64,000 nt of DNA from Schistosoma haematobium (taxonomy: Eukaryota > Platyhelminthes > Trematoda > Strigeidida > Schistosomatidae), in contig NC_067197.1 of the NCBI RefSeq assembly GCF_000699445.3, forward strand, positions 32,223,809-32,287,808. Reading direction: 5' to 3'. Under the pieces are notes generated by a model, which ran no database searches, had not been told where the DNA came from, and saw only the letters and a list, made by a program, of their open reading frames with translations. A program made the translations under genes and the position numbers. Shown here piece by piece: positions 50,106-60,510 of the stretch (position 1 is the stretch's first letter; each line of letters begins with the position of its first letter).

Positions 50106-50744
50106 ATTTATACTTAATTCCTATTCCCACTCTTATGCAACTACTTGTAATAATTAACTGATTATGAAAATTCACTTTAGTTTTAATTTTTCTAACACTG
50201 TGTAACTAACAAATTATTATATTATTACATTTTTAGTTGCCGTGGCATATCTGACTCCAATTAAATCGTATGATTGCCGTCATTCCTTGTATAGAATTAT
50301 CGAGAATGAAGTATTGAATACGTAGATTTTGTACTGTCGTTGATCAGAACAAACAATCAAGAAGACAGAGCAATAGAAACGAAGAGGAGAGAGAGAAAAA
50401 GAGAAAAGAGAAACTAAATGATACTCAATGGAGGAGGCGTGTGAGTCAGCCGACTTTAACCATTCTTTAATCGATATTTATAGTCACACAAAAATGAGCT
50501 ACAAACGTGTGATGAGTAAGATAAGAAATGCACAGACACACACACACTCATATAAATACAGTCAGATTAATAAGTGAACAATTGACAAGGTCAAAATGCG
50601 ACTCATTAAGAATGCAAAAATTGATCTGTCGGAAAGTTAGAATAACCTATGTAGGCTTAACATAGCAACCGACACTAAACGTTGACCCACCACCACTTAA
50701 TTGGTTTCAACCTTCTACACCTTTGTAAAATAAATATATTATTA
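50106..50744. other. Unassigned spacer with short microsatellites
   Basis: Purine-rich run around 50385-50415 and a (CA)n stretch near 50528-50550. No gene or mobile element recognised. Confidence 0.4.
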
Positions 50745-50930
50745 TAGAAATTTCACAAGTTGAAATCATGAGTCAATTAAAGCTAGACCATCATGGAAAA
50801 CCTGGATGCACTGGACGGCCGTTTCGTCCTGGTATGGGACTCCTCAGCAGTGCGCATCCACGATCCAGCACCTCACGAGATTCGAACCCAGGACCTATCG
50901 GTCTTGCTCCAAGCAAGTCATTTGAAATAA
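50745..50930 (-). mobile_element. tRNA-headed SINE with intact-looking hammerhead
   Basis: On the minus strand: tRNA-like head with box B GGTTCGAATCTC, GGATCGTGGATGCG linker, hammerhead motif (listed separately), then CCAGGTTTTCCATGATGG and the ACTCATGATTTCAACTTG tail. The 75-codon frame over it is not a gene. Confidence 0.82.
50808..50853 (-). ncRNA. Hammerhead ribozyme in SINE
   Basis: Minus-strand order: stem I GCACTG, core CTGAGGA, stem II GTCC-loop-GGAC, core GAAA, stem III ACGGCCGT (self-complementary, no loop), cleavage triplet GTC, stem I partner CAGTGC. Stem I pairs 6 of 6 and stem II 4 of 4, and all catalytic core bases are present. A loopless stem III is known from schistosome hammerheads and favours action as a dimer. 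Confidence 0.82.
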
Positions 50931-50935
50931 TCTAT

Positions 50936-51130
50936 TTCAACTCAGTGGTCTGGAGATTAAGCGTTCGCGCTCGACACCGGAGGTCCTTGGTTTGAGTCCC
51001 ACATACAGGATCATAGATGAGTATTGTTAAGGGGTCCAATACTAGGTCAAAACGGCCGTTCAGTGCTTACAGATTACCAATGGTGGTCTAGCTTACATCG
51101 ATTCATGAATTCAACTACTGAAATAATAAT
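50936..51130 (+). mobile_element. tRNA-headed SINE, diverged
   Basis: Head CTCAGTGGTCTGGAGATTAAG with box B GGTTTGAGTCCC, followed by GTTAAGGGGTCCAATACTAGG and CAAAACGGCCGTTCAGTGC. The hammerhead core is mutated (TTAAGGG for CTGANGA and CAAAA for GAAA), so no activity is expected. It lies head to head with the preceding SINE. Confidence 0.72.
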
Positions 51131-51389
51131 ATTTGATAAGAAGGAATCACAATGTAATGAAAAATAAATAATGGAAGTGAGAGCTGATTAATTAAAAGTA
51201 CATACATATCACCGCAAAATAATGAGTAATAACCACTACAACCTACTTACTGATGTAACTCGGCTTTAAAGCAGTTTATCGTAAGGTAAATGAATTAGTA
51301 TCGATCCAATTCATATTCAGTGACTTTGATGCTGGCATATTCGGGCAACAGAATTAAAAAACTAATACTTCAACCAATCCACGGGATTG

Positions 51390-51505
51390 TGGATGCACAC
51401 TGCTGAGGAGTCCCATATTAGGACGGAACGGCCGTCCAGTGCTTCCAGGTTTTCCATGGTGGTCTAACTTCAATTGACTCATCATTACAATCTGTGAAAT
51501 TTCTA
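51390..51505 (+). mobile_element. Truncated SINE with mutated hammerhead
   Basis: Lacks the tRNA head. CTGAGGAG (51403-51410), GTCC/GGAC stem II and ACGGCCGTC are kept, but the core reads GGAA instead of GAAA and is predicted inactive. The tail CCAGGTTTTCCATGGTGG is present. Confidence 0.75.
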
Positions 51506-51777
51506 AAATCTCTACAAACCCCTTCTGAGAATTCATATATGTAAATGTTTATCGATTCAATGTTTGTTTGTTTATTTAGTTCTTCTATTAAAACGATCCA
51601 TTCACTTATGACCTTTAAGGTTGAAAATTGATCGAGGATATTTTAATTAAACGACCAAAATAGATGTTTACTATTTTAAAAAACAAAAGCTCATTCCTGT
51701 ATTTCGTGTGTCCATGGTACTTGACCTAAAAGATTCAATAAAAACTATATTGATTTATATATGAAATTGGATTGGTT

Positions 51778-51995
51778 GAAGTTAGACATTAACCCCGTTG
51801 GATGCCGGTTCAGTGGTCTAATGGTTAAGTGCTCACGCGCGAAACTAGTAGATCCTGGGTTCGAGTCCCGCGCGGTGCGGGGTCGTGGATGCACACTACT
51901 GAGGAGTCACATACCAGGACGAAACGGCTGTCCAGTGCTTCCAGGTTTTCCATGGTGGTCTAGTTTCAATGGACTCATGATTCCAACTTGTGAAA
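51778..51995 (+). mobile_element. tRNA-headed SINE with weakened hammerhead
   Basis: Complete layout: leader GTTAGACATTAAC, box A CAGTGGTCTAATGG, box B GGTTCGAGTCCC, linker GGTCGTGGATGC, hammerhead region 51894-51940 and the CCATGGTGG tail. CTGAGGA and GAAA cores and the GTC triplet are intact. However, stem I closes on an A.C mismatch, stem II has one mismatch, and stem III contains a G.T pair. Confidence 0.82.
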
Positions 51996-52130
51996 TATGT
52001 GAAATTGTTTAAGAGAAAAGAACTGCCAGCAGTTATGTAATCATTATTTCATTGAAATAAGGTCGATTAAACAGTTTGTTTATTTTCTGGCTGAAACAAC
52101 TGAAAGAATATGAAATTGCTTGTTAATATA

Positions 52131-52610
52131 TAGTGACAATAAAAAAAATTGGCTACACTATAATTTATGAACGAACCAATCAGATTGAAGATAACAGGTG
52201 TCGGATTTTGTGCATCTATCAATTTACCTACTCATGTGGAGCTAGGTATATAGGTTGTTCGATGCGTACTTTATCCAAAAGAATTCAAGAACATTGTCCG
52301 GCATGGCTAAAAAGAGGAGGAAGCGGCTCAATAAGAAGCTCAGTAATTCAATCCCTTGTGAACACAGGTCACCCAGTCAAGACAAGCTCTGCGTTCAAGG
52401 TCATCTACAAGGTAAGCAGAAGTCTCCCAAAGGCAATTATACTGCATCATCTTTGCATTGCCGAAGCATTAGCCATACATCTGGAAAAACCAGAATTGTG
52501 TGTACAAAAACGACTGGTACAACCTATTCTTCTACCATGGTCCTGATGTCTTATAATTTTTTTTATTTTTAATTTTCTCTTTCTTCATACTCTTCTTCCC
52601 TTATAGCCAT
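52131..52610 (+). pseudogene. PLE 3' fragment with GIY-YIG endonuclease
   Basis: Frame 52133-52546 (137 codons) contains YSCGARYIGCSMRTLSKRIQ, the GIY-YIG core of Penelope-like elements, then NTGHPVKTSSAFKVIYK and a C-terminal LCVQKRL typical of PLE tails. The reverse transcriptase upstream is missing. Its first 80 bp are repeated, inverted, at 53325-53405. Confidence 0.75.
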
Positions 52611-52907
52611 CTGCTTCATCTTCCATCTTCCCATCAAATTTTCTACCCTCAACTGGTTCATTTTCTTTCCACGATCATCCTCATTACATTTAATCTCAAT
52701 TTCAACACTTTATCTTATCATGCTGAGCTATCAGATTATTTAACTAGTTGTTATTAATTAAAACAGTTAAAAAAGATGGATTTTATTGTGAGTATTGTAG
52801 TGTTAGTCATCAGTTTTAGCCCATAATATATATCTTATTCTAGTTTCCGGACATTCCATTCTATTCGTTCTACTTGAGTCATGTTTTGACCTTGTTAATT
52901 ATTCGCT

Positions 52908-53205
52908 TGTCAGTCTTGACTGTTTTCATATGAGCGTATATGTGTGTACACTTCATGTCCCATGACTCATCACATGTCTGTAGTTTATTTTGTCTGCCTA
53001 TAAATATTGAGTAATGCCCGGCTTGAAATGGAGTTGGCTTCCCAGCCATCTTCCATACGTGTCATTTTTGCTTTGCTGTGCTTCATTCGCTTCATGTACG
53101 AAATATATGTATTCTCAAGTCAATTCTCGTTATTCGACTTATTTAATTTCGTTATTGGATAACGCGATTTAAGTCGACGACGATATACGAGAATAGGTGA
53201 TAGCA
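52908..53205 (+). mobile_element. Candidate solo LTR
   Basis: Has LTR-like order: TGTCAG start, TATAAATA box at 53000, a possible poly(A) region (AAATATATGT near 53100) and an ATAGCA end. ATTCG occurs just outside both ends but not immediately at TG/CA. No empty site is available here, so limits and family are uncertain. Confidence 0.35.
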
Positions 53206-53324
53206 AACATTCGTACGCTCTAAATGGAGTCAGATCACTGGGCAACTAAAGTATCGATATTATTTCATTAGTAAACAACGATATAGTGGAGATAGTGGAG
53301 ATCTATAGCTCAGGTGGTTGCGCC

Positions 53325-53405
53325 AAAATCCGACACCTGTTATCTTAAGTCTGATTGGTTCCTCCATAAATTATAGTTTCGTCAAATTTTTTTGTTGTCA
53401 CTGTA
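53325..53405 (-). repeat. Inverted copy of PLE 5' flank sequence
   Basis: The minus strand reads GTGACAACAAAAAAATTTG...CCAATCAGACTTAAGATAAC, matching 52131-52210. It may be a pseudo-LTR piece of the same PLE family. Confidence 0.6.
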
Positions 53406-53422
53406 TTAACAACCGATTTCAT

Positions 53423-53920
53423 ATTCACTTGGTATTGTTTGGCTTGTATCTTCCCATTGAGGTTTAACACTGCAATTGATCAGTCTGTTATTGGCATATA
53501 TGCGTACTGTGCGTATGCCTCGATATTACCTTAGTTCGCAAGTTATTTCTAAGCAATGATGGAAAGTGGCTAGTAGTGGAATCCAGGACGCGCGTTTCGT
53601 CCTATTTGAGACTCGTCAGCTGAGTGTACCTGCACCTCAGAGTTGATGTTCACTCTGGGACTCGAACCCAGTAATGTTGGCTTCAAACGCCATCGCGTTA
53701 TCCACTCAGCTACTGAGTCCTGATAGCCACTTGCTTATGCAATGGAGTGAATTTAAATTCATTTGGTATTATTTGGCTTATATCCTCCCATTGAGGTTTA
53801 AGACTGCAATCGATCAGTCTGTTATTGGCATATGTGCATGCTGTGCGTATGCCTCGATATTGCCTTAATTCGCAAGTTATTTGTAAGCAATGATGGATAG
53901 TGGCTAGCAGTGGAATCCAG
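53423..53920 (-). mobile_element. Sm-alpha-type element, head-to-tail partial dimer
   Basis: Two direct copies of a 164-bp block (53423-53586 and 53757-53920) repeat at a period of 334 bp. In minus-strand order the element runs CTGGATTCCAC, body, tRNA-like head (box B GGGTTCGAGTCCC near 53665), hammerhead, then CTGGATTCCAC and body again. This is the layout of schistosome Sm-alpha/retrozyme-like repeats. Frame 53674-53868 is not a gene. Confidence 0.82.
53578..53626 (-). ncRNA. Hammerhead ribozyme of Sm-alpha type
   Basis: Minus-strand core CTGACGA (rc of 53613-53619), stem II GTCT-loop-GGAC (one U.G pair), GAAA, self-complementary stem III ACGCGCGT, and cleavage triplet GTC followed by CTGGATTCCAC. 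It matches the well-known schistosome hammerhead. Stem I is shortened compared with the published consensus (three Watson-Crick pairs plus one wobble), so activity may be reduced. Confidence 0.85.
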
Positions 53921-53995
53921 CAAGATACAAGCTAAACAATACTAGATGAACTTATTCTTATATGATCAAAGAAGTGTCGATATTAACATGAAATT

Positions 53996-54016
53996 CACAC
54001 ACACACACACACACAG
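53996..54016. repeat. (AC)n microsatellite
   Basis: About ten CA/AC units. A shorter (ATA)n run follows at about 54128-54150. Confidence 0.85.
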
Positions 54017-54702
54017 AGAAATATAATTAAAACAATACAAATGTAATTATGAATCGATGTATTCATATTAACCATGGCTAAGTCATGTATTTTTATCAAT
54101 ATTATTGTCAAACCTATTATCGATTAAAAATATAATAATAATAATAATAATCAATTATTGCACTACTTCACTTAGTAACTTGATAGATCAGAAAAGTTGA
54201 AGTACTTTATAATCATTCTCATTGGGTTGTTCTTTGCTGTTGTTGGTTATCCTGTACGACCGTCCAGTGCTTCACGGTCACTTCTTGAAGGTCAAAATGA
54301 TTTGTAGTAAGGTGCCAAGTTTTCATCAATATAATCATAATAATAAAACTGATGAACCTAACTTTGTGTGGATATAATATGCGATAAAATGAGTATGACC
54401 AAGGTAATTACGATAAAAAGGAATGAATGTGACATAGGAAAAATGGATGGGTGGATTAAGAAAGATGTAAACATTAAAGGAATTTGGTTTAGAGGTCTAT
54501 AATATCTAGTTCAGGTGTCTGATGATCCAGTCGTTGAACACCGTAAACATCGATGTTGGATATACCTCTTCTGGATACTTCAATTCGGTTTTCAGGAGTT
54601 CATCCAGATGACTTAAGCTATGTAGAGTGACCGTAGTCTAGCTTCTTGAGATAGGTCATTTGGAACTTGACACAATCAATAGAAAGCTCTATGGAATTGA
54701 AT
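54017..54702. other. Unassigned spacer
   Basis: No coding frame of note. A CGTCCAGTGCTTCACGG fragment near 54260 recalls the SINE stem III/tail, but is too short to call. Confidence 0.35.
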
Positions 54703-55370
54703 ATGATGTTCACTATGTATTAAGTGAGAAAGAATGTGACTGTTAACAGACTTAGTGAATTATTTTCACGACCATCCTAGTACACGTTCACGAGCACACA
54801 AGGATAAAGCGTCCGTAGTACGGCCTATGTAACTAGGTCAAATGGAGCATTTGAATTTGTATGCACACATAAAGGAGCAAATCATCGATAACCTATCCTT
54901 GGTTTGTTGTATAAGTACTGGTTTGGCTGAGATTATATGCAACCTGACGGTGGGAAATGTCCTTTCAATAGATCTTTTGATTCGACCTGTTAATATTCCA
55001 CCTGTTATGTCCCCATTCAAATAGGGTTTTGATAAGGGGCTTTCTTTACTGACCACGTCAGGTGTGGATTTCCTCAAAATCACTCTAATATTATCTTCAT
55101 GACCATTCAGATAAGATGGTGTTTTGATGCACTGCTTGAAGCTACTGATATTTCTATAAGTAGTAAAGAAATCAGTAATGACAATAACAGCGTCAATTTA
55201 AGCCCTAAAAATAAATTAACAAGTTCAGATTATATCAACAGATATTTATACTTACTTAGGTAACTATTAATACGGAGAATACAAGTTAATCAACATGGAT
55301 TATTTAGTGACATAAAGGTGTCAGTCTTAAAAGAGGTTAATCGTCGAATTTATAGATGAATTACAACATT
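54703..55370 (-). repeat. Right arm of 0.67-kb inverted repeat (PLE-derived)
   Basis: Reverse complement of 48242-48916. It contains the same PLE coding remnant on the minus strand (frame 55083-54838, with SFMCAYKFKCSI), one residue different. Confidence 0.85.
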
Positions 55371-56277
55371 CAAGGCTTATGACTAAATCTCCTATTCATA
55401 CACACTGAAAATCTAGTATTACATAACCTCATTGATCTGAATCAGAGATCGTTCATTTATAAAGTCAATTTCAGAATGCTTCTCACAGTTATACATAGCT
55501 TTATTGACAATTCATCAATACAAACTCAATATGTATTAACATATCCATTGGAAAGCAGACGACATAGAGTAATAAAACAAAATACTACAAAAAAATCATG
55601 CATGGAATTAGTTAACTATCTTAGCATTCCTATGTTACTATCTCAATCATTATTTATTTAACAGTAGTTAAAGTAGCTCTTTGAAGTTAATGGTCGTTCA
55701 GCATGTACAGTAATCAATGTTAACAGACCTATTGTTAGCAAATATGGATGAGACTAGCAGGAAAAGATGGAAAGGGAGAGAGTAGATGTTGTAAATATGA
55801 ATTTCACCATTTTAACCAGGGTAAACTCCGATTTAATCATTTTAAGTATTCTGAACAATCAGAATCGTGTCGTGATTCATCTGTGGAGCAATTCTTTTAC
55901 TCTACATTAGATTTACATAATGCATGTTTCAATAATCCAATCATAAAATGAAGAGCATGTAAATGTGTATTGAAATGGTTTATAAATAAGAAAAGACGAA
56001 TCATGAAATGAAGTTAGGCTCCTTCAATAAATGAAGTTTCACACTGAGCTTTGTATCCGTCAAAAGATGTACTAGTTTATAAACAAAATTTAAAAAAACA
56101 ATCTGAAAAGTTTCGCTTCATCATCGAAACATCTAGTTTTTAAGGATCTCTGGAAATGTTTTCCGTTTACATTGAATCTTCATGAACAAAATCTTCTTTA
56201 GAAAGTCAGAGTTTCGTATTGTTTGATATTCTGGTTTTAGAGTACTGTCACTACATCTGGACGAACGAGATGGTCCT
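55371..56277. other. Unassigned
   Basis: Two modest plus-strand frames (55476-55661 and 55748-55951) resemble no family I know and lack clear splice context. Otherwise AT-rich. Confidence 0.35.
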
Positions 56278-56289
56278 TAAGTATCTGTG
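56278..56289. repeat. 12-bp target duplication of LINE (left)
   Basis: TAAGTATCTGTG recurs at 57662-57673 right after the element's (AAAT)n tail. Confidence 0.88.
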
Positions 56290-57661
56290 ATTAAGGTAAT
56301 TTCCATAGTCATAAAGAGTTCATCAATTTGTGTGTGGGCTGTGATACTGCCCGGGTGCCCAAACCGAAGCAGGTGGTTATCTTAGGGAGCCACTCCCCGA
56401 GCCTTTGACCTAAAGGTCTAACCCACAAGGCAGTGGAGCATCGTAAGGAGATGCAGTCCCATGGTAGCCGGTGACCAACGATTGGTTCATACGCCATTCG
56501 TTCCCGCAGGATACTGGAGCCCATATGCACCATTGATTTGGAATCCGGTTAAAGCGCCGGACATTCGCTTTTCGTCCACTCATTTTCGTAAACAACACCC
56601 CCGCCACGAGAAGGCAATGAGTAGGACTTCCCTGGCAGAGGCTGTTGGCAATCAGTGTCCGTAGGTATGGTATGTGCTTTGCACCTTCGAAGTGCAAAGT
56701 ACTTCTACAAGACTGGCAGGATTCTAATCCTGTACTCACCCTGGACGGTGAGCAGATAGACGTAGTTGAGAAGTTCGTGTATCTGGGTAGCTGCATAAGT
56801 GCTGGTGGGGGTGTGAGTGATGAGATCAATGCACGAATAGTGAAAGCCAGAGCGGCTTATGCCAATCTGGGCCACCTTTGGCGCCTTCGTGATGTTAGTC
56901 TGGCTGTAAAAGGCCGGATCTACAACGCGTCGGTGAGAGCAGTTCTGCTGTATGCTTGTGAAACCTGGCCTCTCCGAGTTGAGGACGTTAGACGACTCTC
57001 TGTGTTCGATCATCGCTGTCTCCGAAGGATTGCTGACATTCAGTGGCAACACCATGTCAGTAATGCAGAGGTTCGGCATCGTGTGTTCGGGCACAGAGAT
57101 GATAATTCAATTGGTGTCACCATCTTGAAACACCGACTTCGGTGGCTTGGACATGTTCTCCGAATGTCGTCCCAGAGAATTCCACGTCGTGCATTATTTG
57201 CCGACTCTGGGACTGGTTGGAAGAAGCGGAGAGGTGGTCAGTGCATGACATGGTGTCGTGGCATGAAAGAAAGCTGCAAAGGACTGGCTTGTGTTGGTCC
57301 TTCACGACTCCCTGGTTGGGGTCCGAGAGATGGTGCTACACAGTGGCTAGAGACGTTATCAGATATGGCTCAGAATAGAAGCCAGTGGCGATCCTGCTGT
57401 AACCTTCTTTTACTTTCTTCATAAAAAGTGGTTATGTCTCCCTTACCTGAAAGATTTCTTCCGATTGTACCTTTTCGTTCCCTGATTACTAGCACACTAC
57501 CTTACTCCAATCTCTTCGTCATTGTTCTCTTTTTCTTTTGCGTTCCTTAGTTTTTTTTTCTCTTTCTACTTCTCCTCGAATTCCCATTGTTTTGTGTGGC
57601 GCATATATATTGGCGCTCTCTTGTACCAATATTTATGTGTTCAAATAAATAAATAAATAAA
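56290..57661 (+). mobile_element. Internally deleted non-LTR retrotransposon (1.37 kb)
   Basis: Bounded by a perfect 12-bp duplication. The first about 350 bp are element 5' leader (GGCTGTGATACTGCCCGGG and CCATGGTAGCCGGTGACC), also found as a fragment inside module T. The rest is the C-terminal part of the RT-bearing ORF, and the element ends in (AAAT)n. Endonuclease and the RT core are missing, so the central several kb were lost in one event near 56630. Confidence 0.85.
56645..57424 (+). pseudogene. C-terminal region of LINE ORF2
   Basis: 259 open codons. APSKCKVLLQDW follows where the RT active site should lie upstream. Then come EKFVYLGSCISAGGG, VRAVLLYACETWPLR, FDHRCLRRIADI and RLRWLGHVLRM, the standard post-RT region of RTE-like schistosome LINEs. 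No FADD catalytic motif is present. Open through the stop, but it cannot act alone. Confidence 0.85.
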
Positions 57662-57673
57662 TAAGTATCTGTG

Positions 57674-59700
57674 TTCTTCATTCATATTCATGTAAGACGA
57701 AAGGCGAGAGAATTGATTTTATGTTTTGCAATAGTTAATGGCAATCAACTGTGGTGGTTGGTAAAACCCATGTTCCACATTACTGTTCTCTGGTTTTCGT
57801 TTCAATAGAAGATTATTAAAAGAATTCCTGAGTTCAGTATTTCAATTGACTCTGACTTGATCAATTGTATTCTTTTAAATGGCTTCTTTGGGAATCTCGG
57901 TCCCATCTTCAATTAGGATGGAAAATTTAGATTCGTCAAGGCCATAATAAGATAAACATAAGACACACTACAGTTCATCAATAGTGAAAAGAACGTAAAT
58001 ATGAAGAAATCTTGGTACTTCAATAGCCACTGAAAACCTACAAGTATTGGACTGATATTTCATCCAAGTATGCAACTAGTCTGTAGTGAGCAATCATCAT
58101 CCTGCCAATGATCACCGGTAGCAATCAAACACAACTTCATAATAACACCAATTGAATGAATTCAACAATATTAATCACTGAAAATAACATTAATGATCAT
58201 AAAATCGACTTTTGTTGAAGTCTTAGGTGTTCAGTCGTTAAGAGTTCCACACCACTATGAAACATCTATTCAACACCTAATACTTGCCAATGTTTAGTTA
58301 ACTGAATGTCACTCAATGATGTTGGTTAATAATAAACTTCATTCAAATAGGCAACTTGATTATGATATTCGACTGTTTCCGAAAAACACGTTCTCTCTTA
58401 TAACAATTCAGTACTTCCATTTCTATTCACCATTTCAGTGAATAACGCGTCGATGTTTGAAGTGATTATGTAACGAATTCAGTTCTCTGTATGAACATCA
58501 ATATTAGGACGATTGTTCATCCTCCTGACGCGTCCTACATGCAACATAACGTACAACATACAGTCGATTGTATGTCATTACTCAACTTTAAGAATCATTT
58601 GTGACCACGTGCCAATATTGAGATAAATCACTGAGAATTTATAAATGACAATTGAGATTACTTGAATCCAGTGGTCTAACAAATAAGATGGACTACAGAA
58701 GTTGTATAAGCGAATCATAATGAATAATCTTATACACAAAATTTAGTTACAAACCTCAACTTGTGAGGTGTCTGGGACATAAATAATAATTATAACATGC
58801 GATAGTACAAAAGACAGCTGATAGCTGTGTCGATATTTGACAACAGTTTATGAACAACCGAAAACCGAATCAACAGCAAAACAATATGGAAACTGTTGCG
58901 TTTAGACAAATGCATGAAACTGTGGATAACCGCTGCAGTGACTAGGGTATAGTAATTAAAATGATAAATACAATGATAAGTACAATAAACGTCATAAATA
59001 TATGTGAACATTTCAGTGTTACACCACAACTTGCATGACAACATAAATGTGAAAATTGTTGCGAATACAATTGCTTACTGAATGTAAATAAGTAGTACAA
59101 AACCATATACAAGAGAGTGGAACAATTTAAGACAAATTTAACAGTTATGAAATATAAAAACAACAACAACAGCAATGTGGATTTGATAATGAATTCTATA
59201 CATAGAGAGAAATATTACCTGTGTCACCTTTATGCATAGAGACTAAGATTGAAAGTATATGGATTACTAATGCCTATGTCGTTTATGAATTATTCATTGA
59301 ATCTCCTTCCAAATAAACAAACAATGTCTGATTGTATAAATGAGTTTCAAGTGATGTATCCCTTGGAGCCATGTATCCGGAGTTCACAAAGTAGTTTTAA
59401 TATTGAATTGTTCATTGATTTCCATGAATTAATGATCATGGTTCAGTGTAATCAATCCAAATTATTCCCATAATTGACTTGTTGAAAGTGAATTTCAATT
59501 AGTTACTTTGTTTCATGCAATTGGTTCCCTTTATGAATTTAAATAGAGCCAGAACAAACATTGATGCAGAATAGTATGAATTCATATTATTTCGAGGTTT
59601 CTCGTCAGCGGCTTACAAACCAAAATTGTGATTGAATTTTTACATGGAGATAGTGTGAAAACAATTGACATAAATGAGTGTAAATCACTGGATTACAATA
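57674..59700. other. Unassigned intergenic stretch
   Basis: AT-rich DNA with short frames only (for example 58790-59044 minus and 59249-59473 plus), none with recognisable motifs or convincing splice sites. Confidence 0.4.
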
Positions 59701-59949
59701 AGAACTATAAATATATGCCAGAAACAGGTCAGAGGTCAAAAGAGGGGGTGGTGTAATAATTTAGTGAAGTTCATAAATTGTGTGATAATTGTAGAGATTA
59801 ATGGAATTGAATAATGATAAGGTAGATTACGTAATAATAATTAAATAGGGTTTGGAAAGTTAAGATAATTTAAGAGGATCAGGTGGTGGAAATGTGTGAA
59901 TAAAACTTATTTTAAGAATTAGGTAATAGGGGGGAGTATAAAATATCTT

Positions 59950-60235
59950 AGAATAAGTAAATGAATAAAATAACCAGAACACAAAACAAACAGAAACAAA
60001 AAGATTACCAGGGTGGTGATAAGTTTATTAAAGTCTCTTTTTGGATGCATAAGTCCGGTTTCAGTTTCTTAATTGCAATGGCATCAGCAAAGCGGAGAGT
60101 GGTAGTAGTTCTTTGTCTATTGATAATTTTAAAGGCGTGCCGAATATCGACTGTATGCCCGGTGTCAAGTAGATGCCGAGCTATTGCACTGTTACTTTGT
60201 TGTCGATCGCCATCTAAAACTCCATACACTCATAG
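59950..60235 (-). pseudogene. PLE 3' fragment (C-terminus after GIY-YIG)
   Basis: Minus-strand frame 60229-60005 reads SNSAIARHLLDTGH, HAFKIINRQ and KLKPDLCIQKE, the conserved tail following the GIY-YIG domain in PLEs (compare the tail of the copy at 52131-52610). The YIG motif itself is lost. The minus-strand downstream sequence to about 59700 may be its 3' region. Confidence 0.7.
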
Positions 60236-60348
60236 AGGTAAAGTGTCTAAAACTATTGTACAACTTTGTGTTTCCGTATTCTTCCATTATTGATATGCAA
60301 GAGTGTTGACAGTTATGTGAATTAAACAATGAATACCTAAGTATAATT

Positions 60349-60510
60349 GTTATAAATAAAAATAATATATTTGTAATATCCCAATGAGTAGAAAATTGGA
60401 TTTTCTGACGTTTCGTGATTTAGTGTAAGTCACTTCTTCAGAGTATAAATAACCAAATTAAAATTAATCCAAGTTTAAATAGTACAACGGAACAATGCAA
60501 GAATAATATT
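60349..60510 (+). repeat. Left terminal inverted repeat of PLE-like element
   Basis: About 162 bp, nearly identical to the reverse complement of 61469-61630. It contains a hammerhead-like core on the minus strand (60407-60441). Confidence 0.85.
60407..60441 (-). ncRNA. Hammerhead-like core in left PLE repeat
   Basis: Minus strand: CTGAAGA, stem II GTGA-loop-TCAC, GAAA, ACGT stem III, GTC. The core residues are all present, but stem I has only two continuous pairs, so activity is doubtful. Confidence 0.5.

Noticed and set aside
49931..51880. Genuine tRNA genes
   Set aside because: Boxes A and B are present but the cloverleaf is incomplete and the sequence continues into SINE bodies.
53674..53868. 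64-codon frame over the Sm-alpha element
   Set aside because: Shadow of a tRNA-related repeat.
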